Positions 8,337-15,417 are shown, counted from the stretch's first letter. The stretch is DNA of 15,842 bases from Bacillota bacterium (GCA_023393095.1 JAEWMT010000103.1:1-15842); one strand, 5' to 3'. A program made the numbers and translations. The notes: generated by a model from the letters alone, not told the origin.

Positions 8337-9446
8337 CTATAAAGAAATATTAAAAAATATACCAATTTTATCTGCTATTACTTTAGCCATTAGAAAAGGA
8401 ACTCCATTTCCCACCATTTTAAACTTCGCTGTTAATGACACATCGGCAGGTAGCTCAAACCATGCAGGTAATGATTGAATCGCCATTGCTTCAGCAACAC
8501 TTATTCTTCTTATTTTATTTGGATGCAAATGTACTTCATTATTTCCATATGCCGCTGTTGGAGAATAACGCCACCTATGAAGTCGTTTATATGACTTTCT
8601 GCTTGTATCTCCTTCTTCAATAGTTTGTATCCTCTGTAGTCCACCTTTTACTTTAAATACATCCCTTTGGTTTGGATGATGATTAACATCATTTTGATCA
8701 AACCAATGTTTAATAGTTAGTTCTCTTTGTACATTCTGTGGGAATTCTCTCTGGCTATATTTAACAAACCTCTCTTTAACAGGCCAATTCATACTTTTTA
8801 CAGCATCAACATCATATTGCCGATTATTTAGCCATGGAAAATCAAACGATTTATTTACAACGATTACTCTTCTAGACATAATTGAATTATCCATAACTCC
8901 CATCAGTAAAATCCGATCTCTATCTTGCGGAACACCAAAGCTGAGAGCATTTAGTAACCTTTCAGATAAATAATATCTATTATTCTGTAATTGTAATTTT
9001 AAGTCCTCAAAATATTCTCGATGTCTTTGAGTTTTTATTAATCCTTTAACATTCTCAAACAGAAAAAAATCTGGTTGAAATTTATTTATCATATCAACAT
9101 AACTTTGTGCCAACTTTCCATTATCTCCGTCTCGGCCTCGATTTTTACCTCCTACTGAGAAATCAGGACAAGGCGGCCCCCCAATAAAACCTATCTGCTC
9201 ATTTTGTTGTCTAAGAGTTGTAATGAATCTTTGAAGTGTCTGCTCACCAGTACCACTTAAAAATTGATTTATATCTCCCTCATAATATCCAAATCTCGGT
9301 GGAATTGGATATCGGTTTCTCCTAGCATATTGATATGAATTCAGAAACTCCTGTTTATACTCATTTACAAAAACAATATCAAACCCAGCTTCTTGAAATC
9401 CTAAATCTAACATTCCAACGCCTGAAAAGAACGAAAAAATCACCAT
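8337..9446 (-). CDS. C5-cytosine DNA methyltransferase (island gene 2)
   Basis: A 369-residue Dcm-family enzyme transferring methyl from S-adenosylmethionine to cytosine C5. Motifs in order: I, FSFFSGVGMLDLGF near the N-terminus; IV, GGPPCPDFS with catalytic Cys93; VI, FENVKGL (Glu131); VIII, QDRDRILLMG; a variable target-recognition region at about 215-300; IX, RRISVAEAMAIQSLP; X, KMVGNGVPFLMAKVIADKI. All catalytic motifs look intact. The ATG at 9446 is preferred because motif I follows at once, as usual for the family, and GAGGTG lies just before it. The frame is open back to GTG 9539, but that codon is only about ten bases from the predicted transcription start of the promoter at 9556-9585. 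It presumably protects host DNA from the endonuclease upstream. The recognition sequence cannot be read from the protein. Confidence 0.93.
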   Translation of the reverse strand: MVIFSFFSGVGMLDLGFQEAGFDIVFVNEYKQEFLNSYQYARRNRYPIPPRFGYYEGDINQFLSGTGEQTLQRFITTLRQQNEQIGFIGGPPCPDFSVGGKNRGRDGDNGKLAQSYVDMINKFQPDFFLFENVKGLIKTQRHREYFEDLKLQLQNNRYYLSERLLNALSFGVPQDRDRILLMGVMDNSIMSRRVIVVNKSFDFPWLNNRQYDVDAVKSMNWPVKERFVKYSQREFPQNVQRELTIKHWFDQNDVNHHPNQRDVFKVKGGLQRIQTIEEGDTSRKSYKRLHRWRYSPTAAYGNNEVHLHPNKIRRISVAEAMAIQSLPAWFELPADVSLTAKFKMVGNGVPFLMAKVIADKIGIFFNISL

Positions 9447-9555
9447 TCTACACCTCATATTTTTAATTTTAAATGCATTCCCCAGTTTGCCATCGGGTAT
9501 ATGAACAGTATAATTATTCAACACTTTCTTAACATTCACATCACTTTTTACTTGT

Positions 9556-9585
9556 AATATGTCTATCGTTTTTGCATAAGGTCAA
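9556..9585 (-). promoter_or_regulatory. Candidate internal promoter for the methyltransferase
   Basis: On the minus strand TTGACC (9585-9580) is followed after 18 bases by CATATT (9561-9556). It sits between the endonuclease stop and the methyltransferase, so the methylase could be expressed independently, a common arrangement that protects a new host. Sequence match only. Confidence 0.45.
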
Positions 9586-9595
9586 ATATAGCTTC

Positions 9596-10834
9596 TCATT
9601 TCTTGCTCATTTTAGTATAATATGCTTCCAATCGTGACTTTGTTTTGTTCACTGAGTTTATCCATACATCTATATTCGATGTATTAATCGCATTATTCCT
9701 TAAAACTCCAGCAATATCTGATGCAGTTATTATAAGTATTGGATGACCATCCTCAATAACTTCATTATAAGCCTGATTGTCGACATAACTGGTAGTAATC
9801 ATAATACCAAACTGTCTATATCGTATTCGTGAAATAAGTCTTGACATCTGACGCACTCCAACACCAACAGTTTCTGCGTAGCATTTAGCTTCTAATGCAC
9901 AATCTATTTTTAAAGGATAATTTGCTTTTCCCCCTGTACTGATTGAATAATAACCAATAGCATCACGACCTCCATCTCTCCATGGCTGTGTCAACGAAAA
10001 GTCAGTAAAGTTAGTGTCCAACTTACTTATAAGGCTTGTTGCGCAAGCCTCAAAACCATATGGATTGTCTTTGAAATGGTCTCTAATAATAGATATACAT
10101 TTATTCCCTTCTTCATCACTTTGCAGCTGATCATATCGTGTTGGTACTTTAACTATCCTTGGTGCTTTTAAAGCTTCAATTCCATTGCGACCCTCTCGAA
10201 TAAACTTCTTCCATACATCAGGAGCATATTGCAGACTATTTCCATGATTATAAATTAATGCATTAATCCATTCTCTCGGGATAGCCTTTTTTCCAGTGTT
10301 CAATATAGTAAAATATGCTTCATAATTTTGAAAACGTTTTTCTTTTATTGTTCTCCAGAATGCAACTAAATCTTTATCTGGAGATATCTTTGGGTTTCCA
10401 GGCACAGCTACACCAAGGAATTGTATATCACGTCCATTTCCTGTTTTCTTAAAAACAAAGAAAGGAGGAATATCATTTAAGTACCCCCCACTATTAAGAA
10501 TACCAAAGACCTGCTCCAGAAGTTCATTCCCTTTCAGTTTAGTATCCGTTAATTCTCGTCCAGGCTGTCGGTTATCACCATAATATCGGAAAATACCAGT
10601 CTCTTCATCTAGATAATCCGGCCATTCCAACTCTTTCATAGATGAATAAAGAATTACATACGCCGGTTTTCCAGATTCATCGCAACGATTAACTTTCCGA
10701 AACCCACCTGATGTTCCGCATTTCGGAAATAACTTGTGAAGTGGTTCCGCAGATAAATTTGATACAGAACCACCTTTATATACTCCATCTACCACCAAAT
10801 CTGCAGATTCCAATTCCTCAAATACATACTCCAT
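9596..10834 (-). CDS. Mrr-like PD-(D/E)XK restriction endonuclease, candidate AspBHI-like N-terminus (island gene 1)
   Basis: A 412-residue protein and first gene of the operon. The C-terminal part (about 260-385) is an Mrr-cat/PD-(D/E)XK nuclease: Asp287 and Asp291 in RDGGRDAIG, then Glu315 and Lys317 in ALEAKC, followed by a conserved SRIRYRQFGIMITT strand. The N-terminal half (about 1-200) contains FRYYGDNRQPGRELTDTKLK and a GN-rich continuation that I associate with the AspBHI-type DNA-reading domain, which in AspBHI itself recognises methylated cytosine. That assignment is moderate and from memory. The ATG at 10834 has GAGGAAG seven bases upstream. A 139-base leader separates it from a good promoter. 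Next to a C5-methyltransferase it most likely acts as a conventional restriction enzyme against unmethylated sites; a modification-dependent activity is the alternative. Confidence 0.8.
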   Translation of the reverse strand: MEYVFEELESADLVVDGVYKGGSVSNLSAEPLHKLFPKCGTSGGFRKVNRCDESGKPAYVILYSSMKELEWPDYLDEETGIFRYYGDNRQPGRELTDTKLKGNELLEQVFGILNSGGYLNDIPPFFVFKKTGNGRDIQFLGVAVPGNPKISPDKDLVAFWRTIKEKRFQNYEAYFTILNTGKKAIPREWINALIYNHGNSLQYAPDVWKKFIREGRNGIEALKAPRIVKVPTRYDQLQSDEEGNKCISIIRDHFKDNPYGFEACATSLISKLDTNFTDFSLTQPWRDGGRDAIGYYSISTGGKANYPLKIDCALEAKCYAETVGVGVRQMSRLISRIRYRQFGIMITTSYVDNQAYNEVIEDGHPILIITASDIAGVLRNNAINTSNIDVWINSVNKTKSRLEAYYTKMSKK

Positions 10835-11179
10835 AATAATACTTCCTCATTATATTATTATTGTGATTACTTTCTCTTCGTCAGCTCAAAAATGTATTAT
10901 GTCCATCATTTTTTAACACTTTCAGATTTTACTCCAATAGGAGTCTTTAATAATAATTTAAATTATTTTCTACTAACATTTTACAACTCAATTCAATTAT
11001 TGACAAGCTTTATTAGGTAATTTCCTGTTTCGACAGACAGAATGATAATTTTCGGCTACTATTCACCACCTATCTATCGAATAAATATGATTTCAATTTT
11101 ACTCAAATGCCACCCGGTTACCATGTCCTTGCCATCTGACAAGCATTAAGTAAGGGCTTCACCGGTTTTCGTGCGTATA
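10835..11179. other. Leader and upstream region of the island operon
   Basis: No gene is visible. Reading on the minus strand it holds the operon promoter (10978-11006), then a leader of about 140 bases with a perfect 16 bp A+T palindrome (10952-10967, AATAATTTAAATTATT) and a small hairpin GACTCC/GGAGT (about 10930-10943). These could bind a regulator, but no controller protein gene is present. The stretch 11008-11179 holds nothing recognisable except a weak continuation of tRNA-like sequence just before 11180. Confidence 0.5.
10978..11006 (-). promoter_or_regulatory. Main promoter of the island operon
   Basis: On the minus strand TTGTCA (11006-11001), a 17-base spacer and TAAAAT (10983-10978) form a near-consensus sigma-A-type promoter. 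The predicted start near 10971 leaves a leader of about 137 bases before the endonuclease. Confidence 0.55.
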
Positions 11180-11320
11180 CGATTCCCGTTATCCGCTTAA
11201 CGAAAAAGTAGCAGTAGCACTGGATTTAGTACTACTGCTGCTTTTTTATTATGTAATTATATAAGTGAGTTGGGAAGGATAAAAATATGGGCATACTGGC
11301 GAAATGTTGCTTATCCTTCC
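11171..11320 (+). repeat. R1: tRNA-end / terminator module, with distal attachment-like site
   Basis: The module starts with tRNA-Gly 3'-end sequence (11180-11197, exact to 3057-3074; 24/27 over 11171-11197), continues with a terminator hairpin (11207-11247) and a conserved ATTATGTAAT...ATATAAG tract. It ends in a second hairpin with perfect 10 bp arms (11273-11282 and 11311-11320) whose loop contains ACTGGCGAAA (11295-11304). Degenerate relatives lie at 14165 and 15616. It marks the right boundary of the island and lies downstream of the M56 gene. Confidence 0.65.
11207..11247. terminator. Bidirectional terminator hairpin of R1
   Basis: Arms 11207-11221 and 11228-11242 pair over 15 positions with two mismatch or wobble positions, with loop GGATTT. 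T runs follow on the plus strand (TTTTTT) and on the minus strand (TTTTT). It can end minus-strand transcription from the M56 gene and plus-strand transcription entering from the left. Confidence 0.75.
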
Positions 11321-11350
11321 TTAGTCTTATCATGATTATTGACATGACTT

Positions 11351-11369
11351 TTCCCGATTATCCACTGTA
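11351..11369 (+). repeat. Degenerate tRNA-Gly 3'-end-like fragment
   Basis: TTCCCGATTATCCACTGTA resembles the tRNA end plus flank at 3060-3077 with one inserted A and one G to A change. No hairpin follows. Same orientation as the tRNA. Short, so chance similarity cannot be excluded alone; the weight comes from recurrence with the R modules. Confidence 0.4.
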
Positions 11370-11412
11370 TTAAAATTAAGCGTAATTCTATTTTCAATTC
11401 GTGAATCTACCT

Positions 11413-13659
11413 TTAATGTCCAAACTCTTCTATCTTCCATCCTGTCTGAGGAGATTCATAGACCATGAGACAATTCCAAAACTGTTTTCCGCTACCATTA
11501 CTGGTGATATCTTTATTTTTATATTGCAAAGTCATTGTTACAACGAACGTTTTTGAATTGATTCCAGAGTCGTTCGTTGGCTCTACTTTTATTAATTTTG
11601 CTGATTTCAAATTACTAAAAATTGATTTTGACCCTATAGCAGCACCGGTAAAAGGTAAGTTCACTCTTTCATAAAATAATTCCTCGTTAGGCATATTTGT
11701 AGTCAAATTATTCAACAAACTATTTCTTGAGATATAAGCTTGTGCAGCATTTGCATCCTTTTTATCTAGAGCTAAGAAGTATTCTTCGATAACCTGCTCC
11801 GGCTCTAACGAGGATAACCTATCTTCTAATTTATCAACTTTCACTATGTCTGCAAGCCATTCATTAACCGTTTGACCTATCACTTTCTCAAAGCTATTTT
11901 TCTTCAGACTACAAGCGTTAAATGCACTGTGCCGCCCCGCACTGATAAACGCACCAATTATTTTATTTCCATATTTCACAACGATTCCTCTGGCATCCTG
12001 TATCGGATAGAACTCCTCAGGCATACTCTCATACACTCTATATATATCAACAGTGATATCTGATGTATTTGAGTAACCGCTCATATCCAGACCAATATCC
12101 TTAGAAAGCTCATTGTTATATGCGAAATAATATGCATTTGGATTAAATTCCGTTAAGGTCTTGATATTGTTAATTTTCTGTTTCATGGAATTAATCTTAT
12201 AATTGAGTGTCCATCCATATGTTTCAAACAGAGCCACAGCATCTTTGTCATCGATATCATCAATATTTCTATTCTCTAGAAGTGAAGCAATATATCGTGC
12301 AAAATCTACCTCTATTTCATAAAGACCATGGTATTTTTCAAAATATGCTTTGTTATTAAGAGTATCATAGTAAAGCTTGCAACCAGATTCACTAGAGCCC
12401 TTAGATAATATAATCGCATATTGATCGGTATGATTATTCAAAACATCTACTGCCGAAACCCTCTTACCACCTCTTAGGGTTGTATCAATGTATGCTACTA
12501 TTTTATAATTTGTTGTCTCAAACTCATTTGCAGCTTTAAAGCCCACCACATCAGATTTATACTTAATCCTAACTTTATTATAATTTGTATGATTTACTTC
12601 ATCCTTTATATTCGAAGGATTCTTTGCTGCATTACTTTCCTGCTTTACGGGATTTTCCCCCACATTACTATCTTGGTTAATAAGATTACCCTCTGCAACA
12701 TCTACTTGTTGAATGGTATCCTTCTGCTTAGGATTCGTTACTAATGTGACTAAAATAACAGCTACAATTATAATCGATACCACGATTACCCACAATGAAG
12801 GCTTCTTATAATTTAATACGTTTTTAATCCGTTCTTTTACATTTCCCTCACCAAAGCCGAGGGGACTACCTTTTATAATCCGTCCTCCCATAGCCAGGGA
12901 TAATAGGGAATTGGCATAAGGCTTTTTGACATCTTCTTGCATTTCTTTCAATACATGTTCATCACAGGAAAGCTCCATATCCTTACTCATTAGTATGAAA
13001 GCAATCCACACAAGGGGATTAAACCAATGAATAGATAATACTATAAATGCAATTATTTTTATAACATGGTCTTTTCTGCGAATATGAGTCTGTTCATGCA
13101 ATATAATATAAGCTTTTTCTTCATCGTTAAGTCCAGCGGGTAAATATATCTTTGGCTTTATTACACCAAGAACAAAGGGTGTCTTTAAATTATCTGCTTC
13201 AAATATATTATTCTCTAACCATTGTACATCTTTAAACTGCCTTTTTAAGCGTATAACAGATACTAAACTATATATAAGTAAAGTTACTATTCCTATAATC
13301 CAGATATATGAACCGATATGCATATAAATCTGCATCGGATTTACACTTGCTATAGCACTTGGTGCAGGAAGGGAGCTGTTAACTATATTGTCCATAGCTT
13401 CTATTCCACTTTTTATCTGTGGAGTTTTTTGATAGACAATGTCACGGGGAATTGGATTTGTATTCGTACTCTTAGGCATAATACTAAATATACTTTCAAA
13501 GGTAAAAGGTATTATCAACCTAAAAGCAACCGCTCCCCACAATACATAGGAGATAAATTTTGGTGCTTTTTTAAGCAGTAGTCTGATAAGCATAACAAAA
13601 AGTATTACATAGCTTGCTTTAATGCTCATATTTAAAATAGATAGAAATAAATCAATCAT
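11413..13659 (-). CDS. M56-family (BlaR1/MecR1-like) membrane sensor metalloprotease with large extracellular C-terminus
   Basis: A 748-residue protein. The first ~280 residues are the M56 domain: several membrane helices (about 7-30, 35-55, 112-137, 200-223) and the zinc motif HEQTH (188-192) with downstream ELSCDEH (229-235). A further helix (about 287-310) leads to an extracytoplasmic part with no penicillin-binding transpeptidase domain; instead there is an Asn-rich linker, a middle region of unknown fold and a C-terminal ~120-residue domain (EYFLALDKKDANAAQAY...) that looks NTF2-like, as in DUF4829-type proteins. In BlaR1/MecR1 systems the sensed signal activates the protease, which inactivates the partner repressor. 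The ATG at 13659 has AGGGGG seven bases upstream. It follows the BlaI-type gene by 32 bases and surely shares its transcript. The ligand is unknown. Confidence 0.88.
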   Translation of the reverse strand: MIDLFLSILNMSIKASYVILFVMLIRLLLKKAPKFISYVLWGAVAFRLIIPFTFESIFSIMPKSTNTNPIPRDIVYQKTPQIKSGIEAMDNIVNSSLPAPSAIASVNPMQIYMHIGSYIWIIGIVTLLIYSLVSVIRLKRQFKDVQWLENNIFEADNLKTPFVLGVIKPKIYLPAGLNDEEKAYIILHEQTHIRRKDHVIKIIAFIVLSIHWFNPLVWIAFILMSKDMELSCDEHVLKEMQEDVKKPYANSLLSLAMGGRIIKGSPLGFGEGNVKERIKNVLNYKKPSLWVIVVSIIIVAVILVTLVTNPKQKDTIQQVDVAEGNLINQDSNVGENPVKQESNAAKNPSNIKDEVNHTNYNKVRIKYKSDVVGFKAANEFETTNYKIVAYIDTTLRGGKRVSAVDVLNNHTDQYAIILSKGSSESGCKLYYDTLNNKAYFEKYHGLYEIEVDFARYIASLLENRNIDDIDDKDAVALFETYGWTLNYKINSMKQKINNIKTLTEFNPNAYYFAYNNELSKDIGLDMSGYSNTSDITVDIYRVYESMPEEFYPIQDARGIVVKYGNKIIGAFISAGRHSAFNACSLKKNSFEKVIGQTVNEWLADIVKVDKLEDRLSSLEPEQVIEEYFLALDKKDANAAQAYISRNSLLNNLTTNMPNEELFYERVNLPFTGAAIGSKSIFSNLKSAKLIKVEPTNDSGINSKTFVVTMTLQYKNKDITSNGSGKQFWNCLMVYESPQTGWKIEEFGH

Positions 13660-13691
13660 TATATTCCCCCTAACCTAGGTTACAAAATATT

Positions 13692-14054
13692 TTAATTAGA
13701 CTTATGCTCATCGATTAATTTCTTCAATTCTTCTGCTTGCTTTTGATTTAATTTATTTACTCCAATAAATGCTGTTAGAAATTTTGGCAATGACCCTCCG
13801 AAGATATCCTCAACAAAGCGAACACTTTGTTTCGCGTAATACTCATCCTTTGTAATAATAGATGTAACAACTGTATTTTCATTTTGAAAGATTCCATTAT
13901 CGCATAATTTCTTTAGTACTGTATATGTTGTGGACTTCTTCCATTTCATTTCTTTATCACATATCTTCACAAGTTCTCCTGAGGCAATCGGTTCATTCTG
14001 CCAAATCAGCTCTGCAAACCTTTCTTCACTTTCTGTTAATTTATATATACTCAT
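13692..14054 (-). CDS. BlaI/MecI/CopY-family transcriptional repressor
   Basis: A 120-residue repressor with the family's winged helix (about 1-75; MKWKKSTTYTVLKKLCDNGI is the recognition and wing region) and a C-terminal dimerisation helix bundle (FVEDIFGGSLPKFLTAFI...). The ATG at 14054 is preferred over 14060 because AAGGAGG is six bases upstream, whereas it abuts the 14060 codon. Two dyads of the form GTCTAT...ATAGAC lie in the promoter and leader, so the gene pair is probably autorepressed and relieved by the M56 partner. No beta-lactamase or other obvious target is in the window. Confidence 0.92.
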   Translation of the reverse strand: MSIYKLTESEERFAELIWQNEPIASGELVKICDKEMKWKKSTTYTVLKKLCDNGIFQNENTVVTSIITKDEYYAKQSVRFVEDIFGGSLPKFLTAFIGVNKLNQKQAEELKKLIDEHKSN

Positions 14055-14067
14055 TGTCATCCTCCTT

Positions 14068-14086
14068 GGTCTATTATTTATAGACC
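14068..14086. promoter_or_regulatory. Operator-like dyad O1
   Basis: GGTCTAT and ATAGACC separated by five bases form a perfect 7+5+7 inverted repeat. It sits just upstream of the ribosome binding site of the BlaI-type gene, in the leader. Confidence 0.65.
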
Positions 14087-14096
14087 TTCTGAATTT

Positions 14097-14125
14097 AGTC
14101 TATACTATATAGACCAAATTGTCAA
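14097..14125 (-). promoter_or_regulatory. Promoter with operator-like dyad O2 for the BlaI-M56 operon
   Basis: On the minus strand TTGACA (14125-14120), 17 bases, then TAGACT (14102-14097). The spacer and -10 are covered by GTCTATA and TATAGAC (14098-14114), a perfect 7+3+7 dyad sharing its half-site with O1. Binding would block polymerase directly. Confidence 0.65.
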
Positions 14126-14164
14126 TTTTAATTTTTAAATTTTAAACACAAGGAGACCAGCTGG

Positions 14165-14283
14165 TTCCCTTTTCGTAATCCGCTGTAATAAAAAAGTAGC
14201 AATGGCACTGGTCCGAATGCTACTACTACTTTTTTGATATATGACACATATAAGTTAGTCGGAAAGAATAGAAATGCCTTTTA
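14165..14283 (+). repeat. R2: degenerate, shortened copy of the tRNA-end / terminator module
   Basis: GTAATCCGCTGTA (14175-14187) matches the tRNA end and flank at 12 of 13 positions. It is followed by AATAAAAAAGTAGC, a hairpin related to R1 and R3, and a partly conserved ATATAAG / GGAAAGA segment. The second hairpin loop (ACTGGCGAAA) is missing, because the 3' end of the gene at 14284 occupies that place. Confidence 0.55.
14194..14235. terminator. Terminator hairpin of R2
   Basis: Arms 14194-14207 and 14218-14231 (11 of 14 paired, the rest wobble or mismatch) are followed by T runs on both strands. It lies about 50 bases past the stop of the paralog gene and upstream of the BlaI promoter. 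Confidence 0.65.
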
Positions 14284-14835
14284 TCAATCGCATCTTTTCT
14301 CTTCCCACCAGCCAAACGCAACCTTTACCTTTATATCTGCTTCTCCTGGTGATAGAAAGATTAGAGCAAAAGAACTGCCAGGTGGAATGATATACATTCC
14401 TTGAAAATCATGCTTTGTAAGAGTTACACTAGGCTCTACTCTTCTGACAAAGGTATAGGTTCCACTGATTGGAGCCTCGGCAACATAGTTACCGCTTTTA
14501 ATCAATACCTTAGGTCTTATTGGCGGAGTTATGGACTGATTTCCGGCTGCTACATGGTTAGATATGACTTCCCTACCGAGAAGCACTGCACCTAACCATC
14601 CTTCAACTGTAATCGGTAGATTTGAAAAATTAGAAATAGTATATGTGTTAAGAAACATATTTACCTTGGAATCCCACGGATTAAATAATTCTCCCCATGC
14701 TTGGAGATTGCCCCCATAGCTAATCATATCTGTCTGTCCAAAAAAATATTCGCCGAGGAAAGAATGATAAACTGAGTCTTTCAGTACAATTGCTTTCTGT
14801 GGTTGAGTTTCATTCGGTATAAAAAGCATGCTCAT
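14284..14835 (-). CDS. DUF6143-like protein, paralog 1
   Basis: A 183-residue protein without signal peptide or membrane helix, rich in beta-type sequence. It shares an ordered set of landmarks with the neighbour at 14810: GEYFFGQT, a LQAWGELFNPWDSKVN block, SNFSNLP, NQSITPPIRPK, PPGSSFALIFLSPG and a terminal GWWEEK. I believe these belong to the Firmicute family DUF6143, from memory. Function is unknown. The ATG at 14835 is chosen because GGAGG lies seven bases upstream; ATG 14850 is possible with a weaker site. It overlaps the end of the upstream paralog by 26 bases, which implies coupled translation and a recent tandem duplication. Confidence 0.7.
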   Translation of the reverse strand: MSMLFIPNETQPQKAIVLKDSVYHSFLGEYFFGQTDMISYGGNLQAWGELFNPWDSKVNMFLNTYTISNFSNLPITVEGWLGAVLLGREVISNHVAAGNQSITPPIRPKVLIKSGNYVAEAPISGTYTFVRRVEPSVTLTKHDFQGMYIIPPGSSFALIFLSPGEADIKVKVAFGWWEEKRCD

Positions 14836-15385
14836 TCCTTTCCCTCCCATTGGTCCTTTCTTCCCACCAGGTTAATACAATCGTTGAAGTAACAATTTCC
14901 CATCCTCTTGACCGAAGCAGTATGGAGAAGGATCCACCCGGACCAATAATTATGGAACCTTGGTGGGAATCACTAACCAATGTGGAATTAGGGCTAACGA
15001 TACGGCCAAAGATATCAATTCCCTTCTTTAAATCCTCATTCATATATTCCCTTTGAAGCATATATGCATTTGGTTTATGGGGTGGCATAACTGATTGATT
15101 TGACGATGTGATTGTAGCTAATTTTGTATCATAGGATGGACTTTCTGCGTTAAGCCAAATTTCTGCATCAAAATAATTTTCACTATAGTTTGTAATAGTA
15201 AATATATCAAAATATAGATTCACTCCCGAATATCTCGGATTTATGATACCGCTCCAGGCATTAAACTGATTGCCAAAATGAAGCTCCTCTGTCTGTCCAA
15301 TAAAATATTTTCCCAATCGTGCATTCCAACCAGAGCTGGTTAAATCTACTACCTCTTTGGGTAAATGATCCATTTTCCCAACCAC
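14810..15385 (-). CDS. DUF6143-like protein, paralog 2
   Basis: A 191-residue protein similar along its whole length to the next gene: GKYFIGQT, FNAWSGIINPRYSGVN, ITNYSENYF, NQSVMPPHKPN, GPGGSFSILLRSRG and TWWEER. A 14-residue tail (TNGRERNEHAFYTE) extends past the WWEE motif where the family normally ends; it is encoded by DNA that also carries the ribosome binding site and start of the downstream paralog. The GTG at 15385 is preferred because GGAAAGGA is eight bases upstream; the frame is open to TTG 15403, which has no clear site, and ATG 15373 is another option. No function is known. First gene of a two-gene unit. Confidence 0.65.
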   Translation of the reverse strand: MVGKMDHLPKEVVDLTSSGWNARLGKYFIGQTEELHFGNQFNAWSGIINPRYSGVNLYFDIFTITNYSENYFDAEIWLNAESPSYDTKLATITSSNQSVMPPHKPNAYMLQREYMNEDLKKGIDIFGRIVSPNSTLVSDSHQGSIIIGPGGSFSILLRSRGWEIVTSTIVLTWWEERTNGRERNEHAFYTE

Positions 15386-15417
15386 ATAATCATTCCTTTC
15401 CAATGTAACCTACGAGG

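Larger units (their letters stand above)
3057..11197. mobile_element. tRNA-Gly-integrated genomic island with R-M / GHKL / receiver operon
   Basis: About 8.1 kb is bounded by an 18 bp direct repeat of the tRNA-Gly 3' end. The cargo is a single minus-strand operon of four genes (endonuclease, C5-methyltransferase, dual-GHKL protein, receiver-like protein) and is visibly A+T-richer than the flanking genes. No integrase, excisionase, relaxase or transposase gene is visible, so it is either a decayed element or one moved in trans. The terminator now following the tRNA (3086-3118) differs from the hairpin following the distal repeat (11207-11247), as expected if insertion displaced the original tRNA downstream sequence. 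Boundaries are inferred from the repeat only. Confidence 0.6.

Noticed and set aside
9447..9539. Start of the methyltransferase at GTG 9539
   Set aside because: Weak ribosome binding site and too close to the predicted promoter; motif I normally begins near the N-terminus. Kept as an alternative only.
10952..10967. Palindrome as a C-protein operator of the R-M operon
   Set aside because: It is pure A/T, which makes chance palindromes likely, and no C-protein gene is present.
11100..11197. A second complete tRNA-Gly gene ending at 11197
   Set aside because: Only the last 18-27 bases match well; upstream similarity fades and no acceptor, D or anticodon arms can be formed.
3057..11197. Insertion sequence or transposon carrying the restriction operon
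   Set aside because: No transposase and no terminal inverted repeats; the tRNA-end direct repeat points to site-specific integration instead.
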